Assembly (NCBI RefSeq): GCF_009906835.1
Contig: NZ_CP047652.1
Location: 1,001,001-1,065,000, forward strand
Direction: 5' to 3'
DNA from: Aristophania vespae
Lineage (GTDB): Bacteria; Pseudomonadota; Alphaproteobacteria; Acetobacterales; Acetobacteraceae
Length of the DNA stretch: 64,000 bases
Position 1 is the first letter of the stretch, and each line of letters begins with the position of its first letter. Position numbers and translations under genes: made by a program. Shown piece by piece: positions 28,951-39,759 of the stretch. The notes under the pieces are model-generated. The model ran no database searches, was not told where the DNA came from, and worked only from the letters and a program-made list of their open reading frames with translations.

Positions 28951-29994
28951 TCAGCTAAAAACACCGCTTTCAAAAGCATCTTCCCAGCTACCTTGCGTAG
29001 AAGCTCGAGAATATTCTGTCGCACGATTTTCAAAGAAATTAGTATGCTCAACGGCATTAAGCATATCATCAACCCAGGGTAGCGGGTTGTCTTCAATTCC
29101 GTAGACTGGATCAAGCCCCAATTGGGTCAGGCGACGATCAGCAATAAAGCGAATATATTTTTTAACCTGTTCTGCATTTAACCCTTCGACAGGCCCCATT
29201 TCAAAGGCAAGATCAATAAATGCATCTTCATGTTCTACTGTTTCCCGACAGATCTGAACAAGTTCTTCCTGAAAATCTTCTGTCCAGAGTTCGGGGTTTT
29301 CACGAATAAAGGTGCGGAATAATCTGATCATTGAAAGACAGTGAAGTGTCTCATCACGAACAGACCATGAAACAATCTGCCCCATACCTTTTAATTTATT
29401 AAAGCGTGGGAAGTTTAATAAAATGGCAAAAGAGGCAAAAAGCTGAAGTCCTTCCATAAAAGCGCCAAAAGCAGCCATAGTTTTGGCTATTTCGCGCTTA
29501 TTATCAATGTTGAAAGACTGCATGAAATCATATTTGTCCTTCATCTCTTTATATTTGAGGAAGGCAGAATATTCGACTTCGGGCATCCCGATCGTATCAA
29601 GCAGATGCGAGTAAGCTGCAATATGAATTGTCTCAATGTTAGAAAAACATGAGAGCATCATAAGCACTTCGGTAGGTTTAAAAACCTGAGGATAATATTT
29701 CATATAAGCAGAGTTCACTTCCACATCACTCTGCGTAAAGAAACGGAAAATCTGCGTGACAAGATTACGTTCTGTATCACTCAGCTTGCGATGCCAGTCT
29801 TTTACATCTTCTGACATCGGCACTTCTTCGGGTAGCCAATGTAAACGTTGCTGGGTCAACCATGCATCATACGCCCACGGATAGCGGAAAGGTTTATAGA
29901 CAGGATTATCAACCATTAAATTGGCTTCAACAGCCGATTCAGGGGCTTCTGGAAGTGGCTTTTTCTCTGTCATAACCGTCTCATTCCTTTTCAT
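28951..29994 (-). CDS. nrdB: ribonucleotide reductase class I, beta subunit
   Basis: The 347-residue R2 subunit carries the di-metal/tyrosyl-radical cofactor that starts nucleotide reduction in NrdA. The ferritin-like four-helix core is seen in FFTQSDVEVNSAY, CFSNIETIHIAAYSHLL (metal-ligand Glu and His), and the later VEHEDAFIDLAF and SVRDETLHCLS ligand helices. The acidic C-terminal tail (WEDAFESGVF) fits the NrdA-docking peptide. An in-frame ATG at 29973 is an alternative start. It lies 39 bp downstream of nrdA. Confidence 0.94.
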   Translation of the reverse strand: MKRNETVMTEKKPLPEAPESAVEANLMVDNPVYKPFRYPWAYDAWLTQQRLHWLPEEVPMSEDVKDWHRKLSDTERNLVTQIFRFFTQSDVEVNSAYMKYYPQVFKPTEVLMMLSCFSNIETIHIAAYSHLLDTIGMPEVEYSAFLKYKEMKDKYDFMQSFNIDNKREIAKTMAAFGAFMEGLQLFASFAILLNFPRFNKLKGMGQIVSWSVRDETLHCLSMIRLFRTFIRENPELWTEDFQEELVQICRETVEHEDAFIDLAFEMGPVEGLNAEQVKKYIRFIADRRLTQLGLDPVYGIEDNPLPWVDDMLNAVEHTNFFENRATEYSRASTQGSWEDAFESGVFS

Positions 29995-30033
29995 TATGTT
30001 TCCAGAACATAGTCTCTTTATTGTTTATGTGAC

Positions 30034-31946
30034 CTATTGGCAGGACAGGCATTCTTCGTAATCGCTATTTTTCTGCTCTGCTGTACGCTGCGTTGCCTGA
30101 GGTAAATGATTGTCATCGCCATCCATAATGTTGCGTTTAATAGCCACATTAGACACTGTATCGGCACGCTGAATGGAAAGAGAACGGCAATAATAAAGAG
30201 ATTTTACACCCTTCTTCCATGCTTCATAATGCACGCGTACCAAATCACGCTTATGTACGTCTGCCGGCAAGAAGAGATTAACTGACTGAGCCTGACATAT
30301 AAAAGGTGCTCTGTCAGCTGCATGTTCAATGACCCATCTCTGATCAATTTCAAAGGCCGTTTTAAATACGTCTTTTTCTTCCTGACTCAAAAAGTCCAGA
30401 TGCTGAACAGAGCCTTTATTTAGGGTAATCGAAGACCAGATTTCGTCGGTATTTTTGCCGTACTTATCTAAAATATGGACAAGATGACGATTACGCACTG
30501 TAAAGGAACCTGAAAGCGTTTTTTGCAAGAATACATTAGCGCTAATAGGATCAATTCCCGGGCTTGCATTACCAGCAATGACAGAGATGGAAGCTGTAGG
30601 TGCAATGGCTAGTTTATTGGAAAATCTTTCTTTAAAGCCATATTCTTCTGCATCAGGACAAGCCCCTCTTAGCTCCGCAATATCCTTAGAAGCTTGATTG
30701 GCCCGCTCTGAAATATGAGCATAAATCTTTTTGTTCCATACTTTTGCCATCACACTGCCAAATGGAATCATGCGGGCCTGCAAAAAGGAATGGAAACCCA
30801 TCGTTCCCAATCCTACAGAACGCTCCCTCATTGCAGCATAACGGGCATTATCCATTTCGCTTGGTGCATTATCAATAAAGTCTTGCAGGACATTATCGAG
30901 AAATAGCATCACATCTGGAATAAACTGCTCATTATCCTTCCAGTCGTCCCAATATTCTAAATTGAGAGAAGAAAGGCAGCAAACAGCCGTGCGCCGTTTA
31001 CCATGATGATCTATCCCTGTAGGCAGCGTAATTTCAGCGCATAAATTAGAGGTTTTGACCTCTAACCCTGCTAAACGATGATGCTCTGGCCGTGCACGAT
31101 TCACCGTATCAGAAAAAACAATATAAGGCTCACCCTGCTCCATACGGGCTGTAAGCAACCTGATCCATAAGGAACGGGCTGAGACTTTACGAATAACACT
31201 ATGATCTTTTGGTGAAATCAGCGCCCATTCATCATCAGCAACCAGGGCACGCATAAAATCATCTGTAACGAGCACGCCGTGATGAAGGTTTAAAGCCTTA
31301 CGATTTGGATCCCCTCCTGTGGGGCGACGCATCTCTATTAATTCTTCAATTTCAGGATGCCAAATAGGAAGATAAACAGCTGATGAACCACGACGCAAGC
31401 TACCCTGGCTAATGGCCAAAGTCAGACTATCCATCACACGAATAAAGGGAATAACGCCTGAAGTACGACCGTTACGGCCAATTTTCTCACCAATTGAGCG
31501 AAGATTACCCCAGTAAGACCCTATTCCCCCCCTTTGGCTGCAAGCCATACATTTTCATTCCAGAGATCAACAATTCCTTGCAGACTATCATCTGCCTCAT
31601 TGAGAAAGCAGGAAATGGGAAGACCACGCTTAGTGCCGCCATTTGATAGGATAGGCGTCGCAGGCATAAACCAATGTTGCGACATATAATCATATAAGCG
31701 CTGAGTATGGGCAGCATCTGCGCCATAGCGAGAAGCAACACGCGCAAATAACCCCTGATAGGTTTCATTTTCCAACAAATAGCGGTCATCAAGAGTGGCG
31801 CGGCCGAAAGCTGTTAAAAGTGCATCACGTGAAGGATCAATATGAACTGCGTGACGATGAGGAAGTTGGACATCCTTCTCGAAAAGTTCAGGATCAGCCA
31901 TATCAGCTGCTCCACGAGATGTTGTCTGGGCTTCCTGGAAGGTCAT
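30034..31946 (-). CDS. nrdA: ribonucleotide reductase class I, alpha subunit, frameshifted
   Basis: Reduces ribonucleoside diphosphates to deoxy forms. Recognisable segments are PATPILSNGG near the N-terminus, NLCAEITLPTG (active-site Cys region), CCLSSLNLEYWDDW, KLAIAPTASIS and the redox tail CLSCQ at the C-terminus. The product is about 637 residues when repaired. The frame breaks in a seven-base G tract (plus-strand Cs at 31526-31532); one more G joins ENVWLAAKGG to IGSYWGNLRSIGEK. As an essential gene with an intact partner, this is most likely a consensus error. NrdR-type sites lie upstream. Confidence 0.9.
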
Positions 31947-32056
31947 GGTACGAAACCTCTAATTGGACTCTAAGCGTCGTTAATTTGTGGCCTTAACATC
32001 CACATATTCATTTATTGAATCAAGCGATAAATTATTAAGTTTAATATCGCGCCAAA

Positions 32057-32104
32057 TCACATATATATGGTTAACGGATGCTGATATCATACTATATATA
32101 GTAA
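32057..32104 (-). promoter_or_regulatory. pair of NrdR-box-like operators upstream of nrdA
   Basis: The better site, ACTATATATAGT at 32091-32102, lies in a 16-mer (32089-32104) matching the NrdR box consensus ACACTATATATAGTGT at 13 of 16 positions by eye. A weaker site, TCACATATATATGGTT (32057-32072), keeps the flanks but not the core phase. Their centres are 32 bp apart, close to the spacing of known paired NrdR boxes. NrdR represses ribonucleotide reductase operons when dATP is high. Confidence 0.6.
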
Positions 32105-32211
32105 AAACAGTAGAAAATAATTTATAATGATAACGAAACAAATAACGCCAAAAATCCTGCAATAATAGGCAGTTAACAAGGCTTGGCAAGCTTTTGAAAA
32201 GTTAGTTTACG

Positions 32212-33300
32212 TCACCCGCACTGAGCACGATTACGTAAAAAATGATCAGCTAAAATACAAGCGATCATCGCTTCGGCAACAGGCACTGCACGAATCCCAA
32301 TACAAGGATCATGACGTCCTTTTGTCATGACATCTACCTCCTGCCCTACTGCATTAATACTGGGAACGGGAACAAGAATCGAGCTTGTCGGCTTAACAGC
32401 CATGCGACTTACAATTGGCTGCCCGGTAGAGATACCTCCTAAAATGCCACCTGCATGATTCGATAAGAATTTTGGATGTGTTGCAGACCCTTCACTGCGA
32501 ATAGGATCAGCATTTTCTTGCCCTTTAAGAGCAACAACACCAAAGCCTTCTCCAATCTCAACAGCTTTTACACCGTTAATTCCCATAAGGGCTGAGGCAA
32601 TTTCAGCGTCTAATTTCCCATAGATTGGAGCCCCAAGCCCAGCTGGGACATTTTCGGCAACAACTTCTACCAGTGCTCCTATAGAAGAACCTTCTTTACG
32701 AATAGCATCAAGCTGCTGAGCCCAGCGCTCTACAGAAGTAACATCTGGACACCAGAAAGGATTTTTATGAGTTTGTGACCAGTCCCATAATTCACGATCA
32801 ACGTGTTGAGAGCCTATGGCCGTGAGAGCACCTCTAATTATTAACTGAGGCCCAATGAGCTCACGCAAGATAACACGAGCCACGGCACCCGCCGCTACAC
32901 GCATAGCCGTCTCACGCGCTGAGGACCGCCCGCCCCCTCTATAATCGCGAATGCCATATTTTAAATCATAGGCGATATCTGCATGACCTGGACGGTAAGA
33001 CTGGGCAATGTCGCCATAATCTTTTGAACGCTGGTCAGTATTTTCTATGAGTAATGAAATGGGCGTTCCCGTTGTTTGCCCCTCAAAGACACCGGAAAGA
33101 ATTTTAACCTGATCGGGCTCACGACGTTGAGTGGTATATTTTGATTGCCCCGGCCTGCGTTTATCAAGCCAGGGTTGAATATCATTTTCAGAAAGTTTCA
33201 GACGAGGAGGACAGCCATCTATAACACAACCAATGGCTGGGCCGTGACTTTCTCCCCATGTTGTTACTCTAAAGAGCCGTCCAAAACTATTTTCTGACAT
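32212..33300 (-). CDS. aroC: chorismate synthase
   Basis: FMN-dependent last step of the shikimate pathway, EPSP to chorismate. The 362-residue protein has all three signature regions: [16 protein letters not shown] at the start, [21 protein letters not shown] with SSARETA after it, and the late [18 protein letters not shown]. It starts 5 bp after fabI, so the two probably share an mRNA. The product feeds the chorismate mutase coded at 19664. Confidence 0.96.
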   Translation of the reverse strand: MSENSFGRLFRVTTWGESHGPAIGCVIDGCPPRLKLSENDIQPWLDKRRPGQSKYTTQRREPDQVKILSGVFEGQTTGTPISLLIENTDQRSKDYGDIAQSYRPGHADIAYDLKYGIRDYRGGGRSSARETAMRVAAGAVARVILRELIGPQLIIRGALTAIGSQHVDRELWDWSQTHKNPFWCPDVTSVERWAQQLDAIRKEGSSIGALVEVVAENVPAGLGAPIYGKLDAEIASALMGINGVKAVEIGEGFGVVALKGQENADPIRSEGSATHPKFLSNHAGGILGGISTGQPIVSRMAVKPTSSILVPVPSINAVGQEVDVMTKGRHDPCIGIRAVPVAEAMIACILADHFLRNRAQCG

Positions 33301-33305
33301 TGATA

Positions 33306-34157
33306 TTATTCTCCAGAGTCTAAAGTAATATCAGGAGCATCAGGGTTTTTCATTCCGATGATATTGTAACCGCAATCCACATGGTGGATTTCGCCTGTAA
33401 CACCAGAAGAAAGGTCGGAAAGGAAATAAAGCCCAGACCCACCAACATCCTTAAGCGACACATTACGCTCTAGAGGAGAATTTAACTGGTTCCACCGCAG
33501 GATATAACGGAAATCGCCAATACCATTTGCAGCAAGTGTCATGATAGGCCCGGCAGAAATACCATTAACGCGAATATTATCACGCCCAAGATCAACTGCC
33601 ATATAACGCACAGAGGCCTCCAAAGCGGCCTTGGCTACACCCATCACATTATAATGAGGCATAACGCGCTCTGCCCCGAGATAGGTCAGTGTCAGTATTG
33701 AACCACCTGAATTCATCATAGCCGAAGCACGACGAGCAACGGCTGTGAATGAATAACATGAAATATCCATAGCCTGAAGGAAAGCCTGACGAGGTGTATC
33801 TACATAACGACCGCGTAGATATTGTTTATCAGCCCAGCCAATTGCATGGACGACAAAATCAATTTTGCCCCATTTTTTTTCAATTTCATCAAAAGTAGTG
33901 TTGATCGCTGCATCATCGCTTACATCACAAGCAATGACCATATCTGAGCCAACACTTTCAGCTAAGGGCCGAACACGCTTGCCTAAAGCTTCACCCTGAT
34001 AGGTAAAGGCAATTTCCGCCCCTTGAGCAGCACAGGCGCTGGCAATGGCCCAAGCTATAGAATTTTTATTTGCCACTCCCATGATGACACCGCGTTTACC
34101 CGCCATGAGTGTCCCCTTTACAGGAGTGAGCTGCTTGTTATCTTCCATTTCAGACAT
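33306..34157 (-). CDS. fabI: enoyl-[acyl-carrier-protein] reductase FabI
   Basis: NADH-dependent last reduction in fatty-acid elongation. The 283-residue SDR-type protein has the FabI nucleotide motif [27 protein letters not shown], and the active-site string [21 protein letters not shown] with Tyr-x6-Lys. An internal ATG at 34106 ([10 protein letters not shown]) has a stronger ribosome site, AAGGGGA 6 bases upstream. The true start could be there; the 17 extra residues carry no motif. It heads the fabI-aroC pair. Confidence 0.94.
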   Translation of the reverse strand: MSEMEDNKQLTPVKGTLMAGKRGVIMGVANKNSIAWAIASACAAQGAEIAFTYQGEALGKRVRPLAESVGSDMVIACDVSDDAAINTTFDEIEKKWGKIDFVVHAIGWADKQYLRGRYVDTPRQAFLQAMDISCYSFTAVARRASAMMNSGGSILTLTYLGAERVMPHYNVMGVAKAALEASVRYMAVDLGRDNIRVNGISAGPIMTLAANGIGDFRYILRWNQLNSPLERNVSLKDVGGSGLYFLSDLSSGVTGEIHHVDCGYNIIGMKNPDAPDITLDSGE

Positions 34158-34333
34158 GTGTTTAGCATCCTAGTCATGTTGAGTACACTTACTCTTTTGT
34201 TACACTTGGTTGCATAAGCGCCAGTCATGGGCAAGAGTAGTCTGTTCAATATATCGTTGATTCTATCTAAAATAAGAAAAAGAACAATCTTTATATCCGC
34301 CTGTCTTGAGGGACCTTATTAAGGGGATAAACC

Positions 34334-34981
34334 ATGTCACACTCTCAGTTCTCGCCACTCCCACAAAATCTTTTACTCGATTTAAAGGCTGACCCCTTTG
34401 TGCTTTTTGCAAGCTGGATGAAAGAAGCAGAGGAAAAAGAGCCTTCTGACCCCAATGCTATGGCCGTTGCAACTGCCACAAAAGAGGGCAAGCCATCAGT
34501 ACGGATTCTGCTGCTTAAAGATTTCAGTAAAAAAGGTTTTGTTTTTTACACAAATAAAAATAGCCGAAAGGGTGGAGAACTAGAGCAAAATCCTCATGCA
34601 GCCCTCTTATTTCACTGGAAATCGCTCAGACGCCAGATCCGTATTGAGGGTAAAATCGAACCTGTTACAAAAGAAGAAGCCGACGCTTATTTTGCTAGTC
34701 GCTCTTATCTTTCACGTTTGGGCGCAATTGCCTCTAATCAGTCACATAAACTCCAAGAACGGCATATATTTGAAAAGCGTTTAGAAGACCTTCAGAATAA
34801 ATATGCTAAAAATGACGTAATTCCTCGGCCAGAAAATTGGTCGGGATATCGTGTCATCCCAGAGAGTTTTGAATTTTGGCAAGAACAGCCTTATCGCCTG
34901 CATGATCGTGCCACATGGGTAGCTGAAAAAGATCCTGGTTCAGAAGAAATTCGCTGGAACACAACACGACTTTATCCTTAA
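34334..34981 (+). CDS. pdxH: pyridoxamine/pyridoxine 5'-phosphate oxidase
   Basis: FMN-dependent oxidase making pyridoxal 5'-phosphate. The 215-residue length is typical. Conserved parts are RILLLKDFSKKGFVFYTNKNSRKG, ALLFHWKSLRRQIRIEG and the C-terminal EFWQEQPYRLHDR segment ending WNTTRLYP, which is the family's hallmark ending. A strong ribosome site (AAGGGGA) lies 7 bases before the ATG. It is divergent from fabI. Confidence 0.96.
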   Translation: MSHSQFSPLPQNLLLDLKADPFVLFASWMKEAEEKEPSDPNAMAVATATKEGKPSVRILLLKDFSKKGFVFYTNKNSRKGGELEQNPHAALLFHWKSLRRQIRIEGKIEPVTKEEADAYFASRSYLSRLGAIASNQSHKLQERHIFEKRLEDLQNKYAKNDVIPRPENWSGYRVIPESFEFWQEQPYRLHDRATWVAEKDPGSEEIRWNTTRLYP

Positions 34982-35006
34982 GCCTGAATAACAGGAAGTC
35001 ATTACT

Positions 35007-35912
35007 ATGAACGTCGAAACAAGAAATATTCTTTTGCCTTTGACGACTAAGAGTTCTTTAGAAGCAGTATTTCACTCTGGTTTTTTACTCGCAAAGCGTT
35101 ATCGTGCTCGCATTAGTTGCATCTTTTTCAGTGATAGACCTGGTGAGATTGCCGCCATGGCTGGCGAGGGTATGGCAGCCGGTGCCATGGGAGACATGAT
35201 CGAAAATGCAGTACAGCAGGCTCAGCAAAATCTTGAAGGCGTACGTCATTATCTTAACGAATTGCAGAAAAAGGGAAAAGTACTCTGGTTTGACCAAACC
35301 GATCCTGAAAATGAAACCGCCCTTCCATCTTTACAGGCTTCAGCCGCCCCACAAGTTACATTAAAATTCATGGAAGGTACTGTTGAAGATGTCCTAACAT
35401 GGCAGTCGCGTTTAGCTGACATTATTTTAGTACCGCATCTTGTACCAAGCGAAGATCCTAATGCTTCGGATATTTTACATGCAATGCTATATGATGGCAG
35501 TCAGCCCGTAATTATTTCTCCGCCACATGCACCAAAACATATAGGCAATCATATAGCCATTGCTTGGAACGGCACGGCTGAATCGGCTTTAGCTTTACGC
35601 AATGTTTTACCATGGGCGCGTCGTGCTGAAAAAGTTACAGTTCTGAGTAGCCCAGATTATCAACGTATTGGCCCTGCGGCCGAGGCTGCAATAGACTATC
35701 TTAATTTACACGGCGTGGTTGCAGACTTAAAAATAGTTAAAGGTAAAAAAAGAAAAATAGGAGAAAGCCTTTTACAAGGGGCTCATGAAGTTGGTGCCGA
35801 CTTACTGAGCATGGGGGCTTACTCTCACTCACGTTTAAGGCAGCGTTTATTGGGTGGCGTTACACGCTATATGCTTGAAAACGCGGACATGACTATAATG
35901 ATGAGCCGATAA
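35007..35912 (+). CDS. universal stress protein with two UspA domains
   Basis: A 301-residue cytosolic protein with tandem Usp folds. The N-terminal half starts NILLPLTTKSSLEAVF and lacks a clear nucleotide motif. The C-terminal half (about 180-300) begins HIAIAWNGTAESALAL and ends with the ATP-binding G-x-G pattern in MGAYSHSRLRQRLLGGVTRYML. The family is tied to stress survival; no specific role can be read here. It follows pdxH by 25 bp and may be co-transcribed. Confidence 0.88.
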   Translation: MNVETRNILLPLTTKSSLEAVFHSGFLLAKRYRARISCIFFSDRPGEIAAMAGEGMAAGAMGDMIENAVQQAQQNLEGVRHYLNELQKKGKVLWFDQTDPENETALPSLQASAAPQVTLKFMEGTVEDVLTWQSRLADIILVPHLVPSEDPNASDILHAMLYDGSQPVIISPPHAPKHIGNHIAIAWNGTAESALALRNVLPWARRAEKVTVLSSPDYQRIGPAAEAAIDYLNLHGVVADLKIVKGKKRKIGESLLQGAHEVGADLLSMGAYSHSRLRQRLLGGVTRYMLENADMTIMMSR

Positions 35913-36039
35913 ACCCGACCTTTTATAATTTTATGGAAAATAAAATCATGAATTAAACCGTGTCTGGACTAGAGAAAACTTCCTTAATCCTTATGATAAC
36001 AATTTCAACCCAGGGTTATTGCAAGGATCTTTAACTTTT

Positions 36040-37319
36040 ATGCCTCGCCCACAAAAAGTTATAGAATTTAGAACGTTTATTTTTGCGTTCTGGGACTGGG
36101 TCGGCTGGTGTTTAACGCCAGCCCTCATTTTTTATTGCCTGGGACGTTTAAAAAAAGGAAAAGAACAAAAAGGACGTTTAAAGGAACGTTTTGGATTTAT
36201 CTCCGCAGACCAGCATTTATTTTACAAACAACATAACAATAGATTTATTTGGTTCCATGCTGCCAGTGTTGGCGAAACTCTGTCAGCTTTCTCGCTTATT
36301 GATATGCTTTTAGAAAATGATAAAAACATATCAATATTATTTACGACAAATACGATCACAGGTTTTTCTATAATTTCTACACATGTTGCTTATGGTAAAC
36401 GCCTTATCCATAGTTTTATGCCTTATGATATACCAGCAGCAAGAAAGCGTTTTTTAAATTACTGGCAACCATGTGGGGCTGTCTTTATAGAAAGCGAAAT
36501 TTGGCCAGGATATATAAAAGATTGTGCAAAAAGAGCCATACCCTTTATGGTCGTCAATGCCCGTTTATCTCAAAAAACTGTCAAAAAATGGCTAGCCTTT
36601 AAATATTTATTTAGGCTCATTCTTTCAGAAATAACTTGGATTATGCCCCGGGGTAAAGAAGATCAACGCTCTTTTGAACCATTTGACCCCCCTATACTAA
36701 CGCCTATTGGTGATTTAAAAGAGGAAGCACCTCCCCTCACTTATGACAGAAAAGAATTCACCTTACTTAAAAAACTAGTAGAAAAGAGAAAAGTTTTTGT
36801 CGCAGCTTCAACTCACAAAGGAGAAGAGGCGATCATTATCGAAGCCCTCAAACGCGCACGTTGGGAAGAACCTGATCTTCTTGGTATTATCGTACCTCGT
36901 CATCCAGAACGGGGTGCCGAAATAGCAACCCTCTTTCAAGCCCCAAGACGGTCTTTAGGTGAGGTTCCTTCTGAGCAGGATTTTTTATGGGTTATTGATA
37001 CATTAGGGGAGTTAGGTCTCTTCTTTAAACTTGCTGACCTGGCTTTTATTGGCAATTCGCTATGCCCCCAGGGGGTGGTCATAACCCTTTTGAGCCTTTA
37101 AAGTTAGGCTGCCGGGTCGCCCATGGGCCTTATATGGAAAATTGGAAGGAAGCAACTGACAAGCTTCAATATAAAGTTAGTCAGCTTTCCAATGTTCGAG
37201 ATATCACTTATTGGCTATTAACGGATAAAGTTTTGTCTACTCAATTTTTTTCCTCTGAACTTTATATTTCTTCGAGATTATCGCGCCTTATCCTGACCAC
37301 AATTTCCTCGAAGAATTAA
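36040..37319 (+). CDS. waaA: 3-deoxy-D-manno-octulosonic acid transferase, frameshifted
   Basis: Adds Kdo to lipid IV-A on the inner face of the inner membrane. Motifs are the N-terminal membrane anchor (WCLTPALIFYCLGRL), WFHAASVGET with the catalytic Glu, ESEIWPG, STHKGEE and PRHPERG. The frame breaks at FIGNSLCP. Adding one C to the CCCCC run at 37065-37069 restores CPPGGGHNPFEPLKLG, the sugar-nucleotide-binding end of the family, and runs to 37319. The total is about 426 residues. The start could also be a TTG at 36019. It leads a waaA-lpxK-lpxL-type lipid A cluster. Confidence 0.87.
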
Positions 37320-37320
37320 T

Positions 37321-38312
37321 ATGGTGATGAAAGTGCATCAGCCACATTTTTGGAAAGATTCTAAGCCGAATTTTTATACGTTCCTTTTGTCGCCTTTGGC
37401 GTTCTTCGTTTATTTTTTCACGCGCAAAAAGCTGATTAAACCGTCCTGCCATGTTGACGTGCCAGTATTATGTATCGGCAATATTACGGTGGGAGGAACT
37501 GGCAAAACGCCTTTAGTCATTGACATGGTCAACCGGCTGAAATGGCGTGGCCATACACCTCATATCATTACCAAAGGATATGGAGGTCTGAGGCATAAAT
37601 CCCACAAAGTTGATAGACGACGAGATAATTCATCAACCGTTGGTGATGAAGCCCTGTTATTGGCCGCAGAGGCTCCCACTTGGTGTGGAGAAGACCGCGT
37701 TCAAAGCGCTCTCAATGCTATTATTCAAGGGGCAGATTGCCTCGTTATGGATGATGGATTTCAGGATCCGTCTCTTTTTAAGGATGTCTCTTTATTGGTT
37801 TTTGATGGTGGCTTTGGCGTTGGAAATAATCTTCTTTTTCCTTCTGGCCCCTACGAGAACCTGTAGACTCTGCATTGCAACGTGCCCATGGCGCAGTCAT
37901 TATTGGAGATGACCAAACAAAAATAACCAAAATTTTGCCACGAAGCTTACCTCGTGCTCATTTATCTTTTTATCCCCGACCAGAAATAAGAGCTTTACAG
38001 GGAAAACAGCTTATTGCTTTTGCTGGTATTGGGAGGCCTGATAAATTTTTTGATATGCTTCATGATGCAGGGTTATTCTTACTTCACACCATTTCTTTCC
38101 CAGACCATCATGTTTATAGCGCTACTGACATTTATAAATTAGATCTCCTTGCCAAAGATCCTGGCACTCAGCTTGTAACGACCAAGAAAGATGCTGTTAA
38201 ACTTCCAGAAGATTTTTTGAAAAAGGTGACTGTTGTTAAGGTTGATCTTTACTGGCAAAAGCCCAAACAGGCTGATCAATGGCTAGATCTACTATTCAAT
38301 ATAGAATTGTGA
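37321..38312 (+). CDS. lpxK: tetraacyldisaccharide 4'-kinase, frameshifted
   Basis: Phosphorylates lipid A disaccharide at the 4' position. The 330-residue repaired length matches the family. A membrane-associated N-terminus (LLSPLAFFVYFFTRKK) is followed by Walker A GNITVGGTGKTPLV and VMDDGFQDPSL. The frame ends at FPSGP; one more C in CCCC at 37848-37851 gives LREPVDSALQRAHGAVI and continues to 38312. It starts one base after the waaA stop and overlaps the next gene by 34 bases. It is essential where LPS is essential, so a sequence error is the best explanation. Confidence 0.88.
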
Positions 38313-39220
38313 AATATTATCTTTATTGGGCACAAAGCAGTGCCTTAAATTTTCTGATTTTTATTTTAAGCTATCTGCCGATACAGCTAAGTTCATTTCT
38401 TGTCGGTTATATATGTCGATTTATAGGCCCTTTTTTAAGTCTTTCAAAAATTGCGCATCGTAATCTTGAGCTTGCTTTTCCTCAAAGCAATGTTCAGTGG
38501 CGCCAAAAAATCATTCATTCAGCCTGGGAAAATTTAGGGCGCACATTTGGCGAATTCCCACATATTCATTCTTTACAACAAAATATGCCTTCAGGCCCGA
38601 GCTGGCGCATTATTGGCGAAGAATTTCTGCACCAGGCAAAGAGCGAAAATCGACCTGTTATTTTTTTTTCTGGTCATTTTGGCAACTGGGAACTACTACC
38701 TGCCATTATTGCGCAATATGGACTAGCTTTTGCTCCATTTTACCGCAGCCCCAATAATCCCTTTCTCGACCAAACAATACGCAAATTACGCGCTAAAGCC
38801 CTGGGATTTGAAGGACCAATTTTTCCCAAAGGCGCTAAGGGCGCTAAAGAGGCTATAAAACATATTATGAAGGGTGGTCACCTTGGTATTTTGGGGGACC
38901 AGAAAATGAATGACGGTATCGAAATAAGGTTTTTTAATTTACCCACTATGGCAGCACCAGCCGCTGCAACATTAGCACTGCGTTATAAAGCACTTATCAT
39001 TACCGGTCATATTTTGCGCGAAGATTCTACAAGATTTGTTCTTAAAGTCGATCCTCCTCTCGATTTGAAAAAATTTGCAGAAACTCACCCTGATTTTAAT
39101 CACCAGACTATAGTGCAAGAAACCACCCAGACTCTTAATGACCGCCTTCAAGAATGGATAGAAGCGCAGCCATCTCAATGGTTATGGTTCCATAGGAGAT
39201 GGGATAAAAGGAACTATTGA
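38279..39220 (+). CDS. LpxL/HtrB-family lipid A lauroyl acyltransferase
   Basis: A 313-residue inner-membrane-anchored acyltransferase of lipid A synthesis. It has an N-terminal membrane segment (ALNFLIFILSYLPIQL), the catalytic HX4E motif in FSGHFGNWELLP, the GDQKMNDGIEIRF segment in the place of the usual GDQ site, and the ending PSQWLWFHRRW, which is the family hallmark. Which secondary acyl position it modifies cannot be told. Its start lies within the 3' end of lpxK. Confidence 0.9.
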   Translation: MARSTIQYRIVKYYLYWAQSSALNFLIFILSYLPIQLSSFLVGYICRFIGPFLSLSKIAHRNLELAFPQSNVQWRQKIIHSAWENLGRTFGEFPHIHSLQQNMPSGPSWRIIGEEFLHQAKSENRPVIFFSGHFGNWELLPAIIAQYGLAFAPFYRSPNNPFLDQTIRKLRAKALGFEGPIFPKGAKGAKEAIKHIMKGGHLGILGDQKMNDGIEIRFFNLPTMAAPAAATLALRYKALIITGHILREDSTRFVLKVDPPLDLKKFAETHPDFNHQTIVQETTQTLNDRLQEWIEAQPSQWLWFHRRWDKRNY

Positions 39221-39345
39221 GAAAAACGAGCATACCTCATCACGAAAATTTAGGTTGAAAGCAATTTTTGATATTCGTTATAAGCATATCAGTATTGCAT
39301 AATATGAAAAACAGAATCGCAGAACCTGTTTTGAGGATTTTCGTA

Positions 39346-39702
39346 ATGGCGAAAACTATTTTACGTAACAGCTCTTCCCGCCCTTTTGCTGTTAAAGCTC
39401 AGGCTCATAACATCGTGCCATTTCGCCAAAAAATTCTTCCTCGCCATAAAGATTATCTTTCGCAATGGCTGGAAGCTGGTCTCACAATGGGGCTATTAGA
39501 CGCATTAATTGACCCTCTTTCTCCCAAAGCAGACCATATTCTTATATGGGTTAGAGAGAACACAGAACCTGCCTATGCCGTCAGCCCTTTGGGCGGGAAA
39601 TGGGTTTTAACAGACCGTTTAAATGAATATGAGCTAGGCCGTTTTTCATCATTGGACAAAGCCCTTAATAAAATTCGTCCCGTGCTCCCATTACATCACT
39701 AA
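39346..39702 (+). CDS. conserved small hypothetical protein
   Basis: A 118-residue basic, probably cytosolic protein with no recognised domain. The ATG at 39346 has GAGG 9 bases upstream; an in-frame start at 39268 lacks support. Visible is a helical centre (YLSQWLEAGLTMGLLDALIDPL), then a strand-like part, HILIWVRENTEPAYAVSPLGGKWVLTD with a possible beta hairpin. It lies after the lipid A genes and ends at a strong terminator. Confidence 0.6.
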   Translation: MAKTILRNSSSRPFAVKAQAHNIVPFRQKILPRHKDYLSQWLEAGLTMGLLDALIDPLSPKADHILIWVRENTEPAYAVSPLGGKWVLTDRLNEYELGRFSSLDKALNKIRPVLPLHH

Positions 39703-39725
39703 GGCAAAATCGCTGTTAAATTAAA

Positions 39726-39753
39726 AAGGCTGGATTTTTTCAAATCCAGCCTT
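39726..39753. terminator. bidirectional terminator
   Basis: A perfect 12 bp stem AAGGCTGGATTT/AAATCCAGCCTT with loop TTTC, followed by a T-rich run on the plus strand. On the minus strand it overlaps the region just after the stop of the gene at 39760, so it probably serves both convergent genes. Confidence 0.9.
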
Positions 39754-39759
39754 ATCTTT

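Noticed and set aside
31526-31532. nrdA G tract as a phase-variation switch
   Set aside because: Switching off the essential reductase makes little sense and identical losses occur in many unrelated genes here.
31980-32189. 69-codon minus-strand open frame between nrdA and aroC
   Set aside because: No ribosome site or family resemblance, and it covers the NrdR-like operator region.
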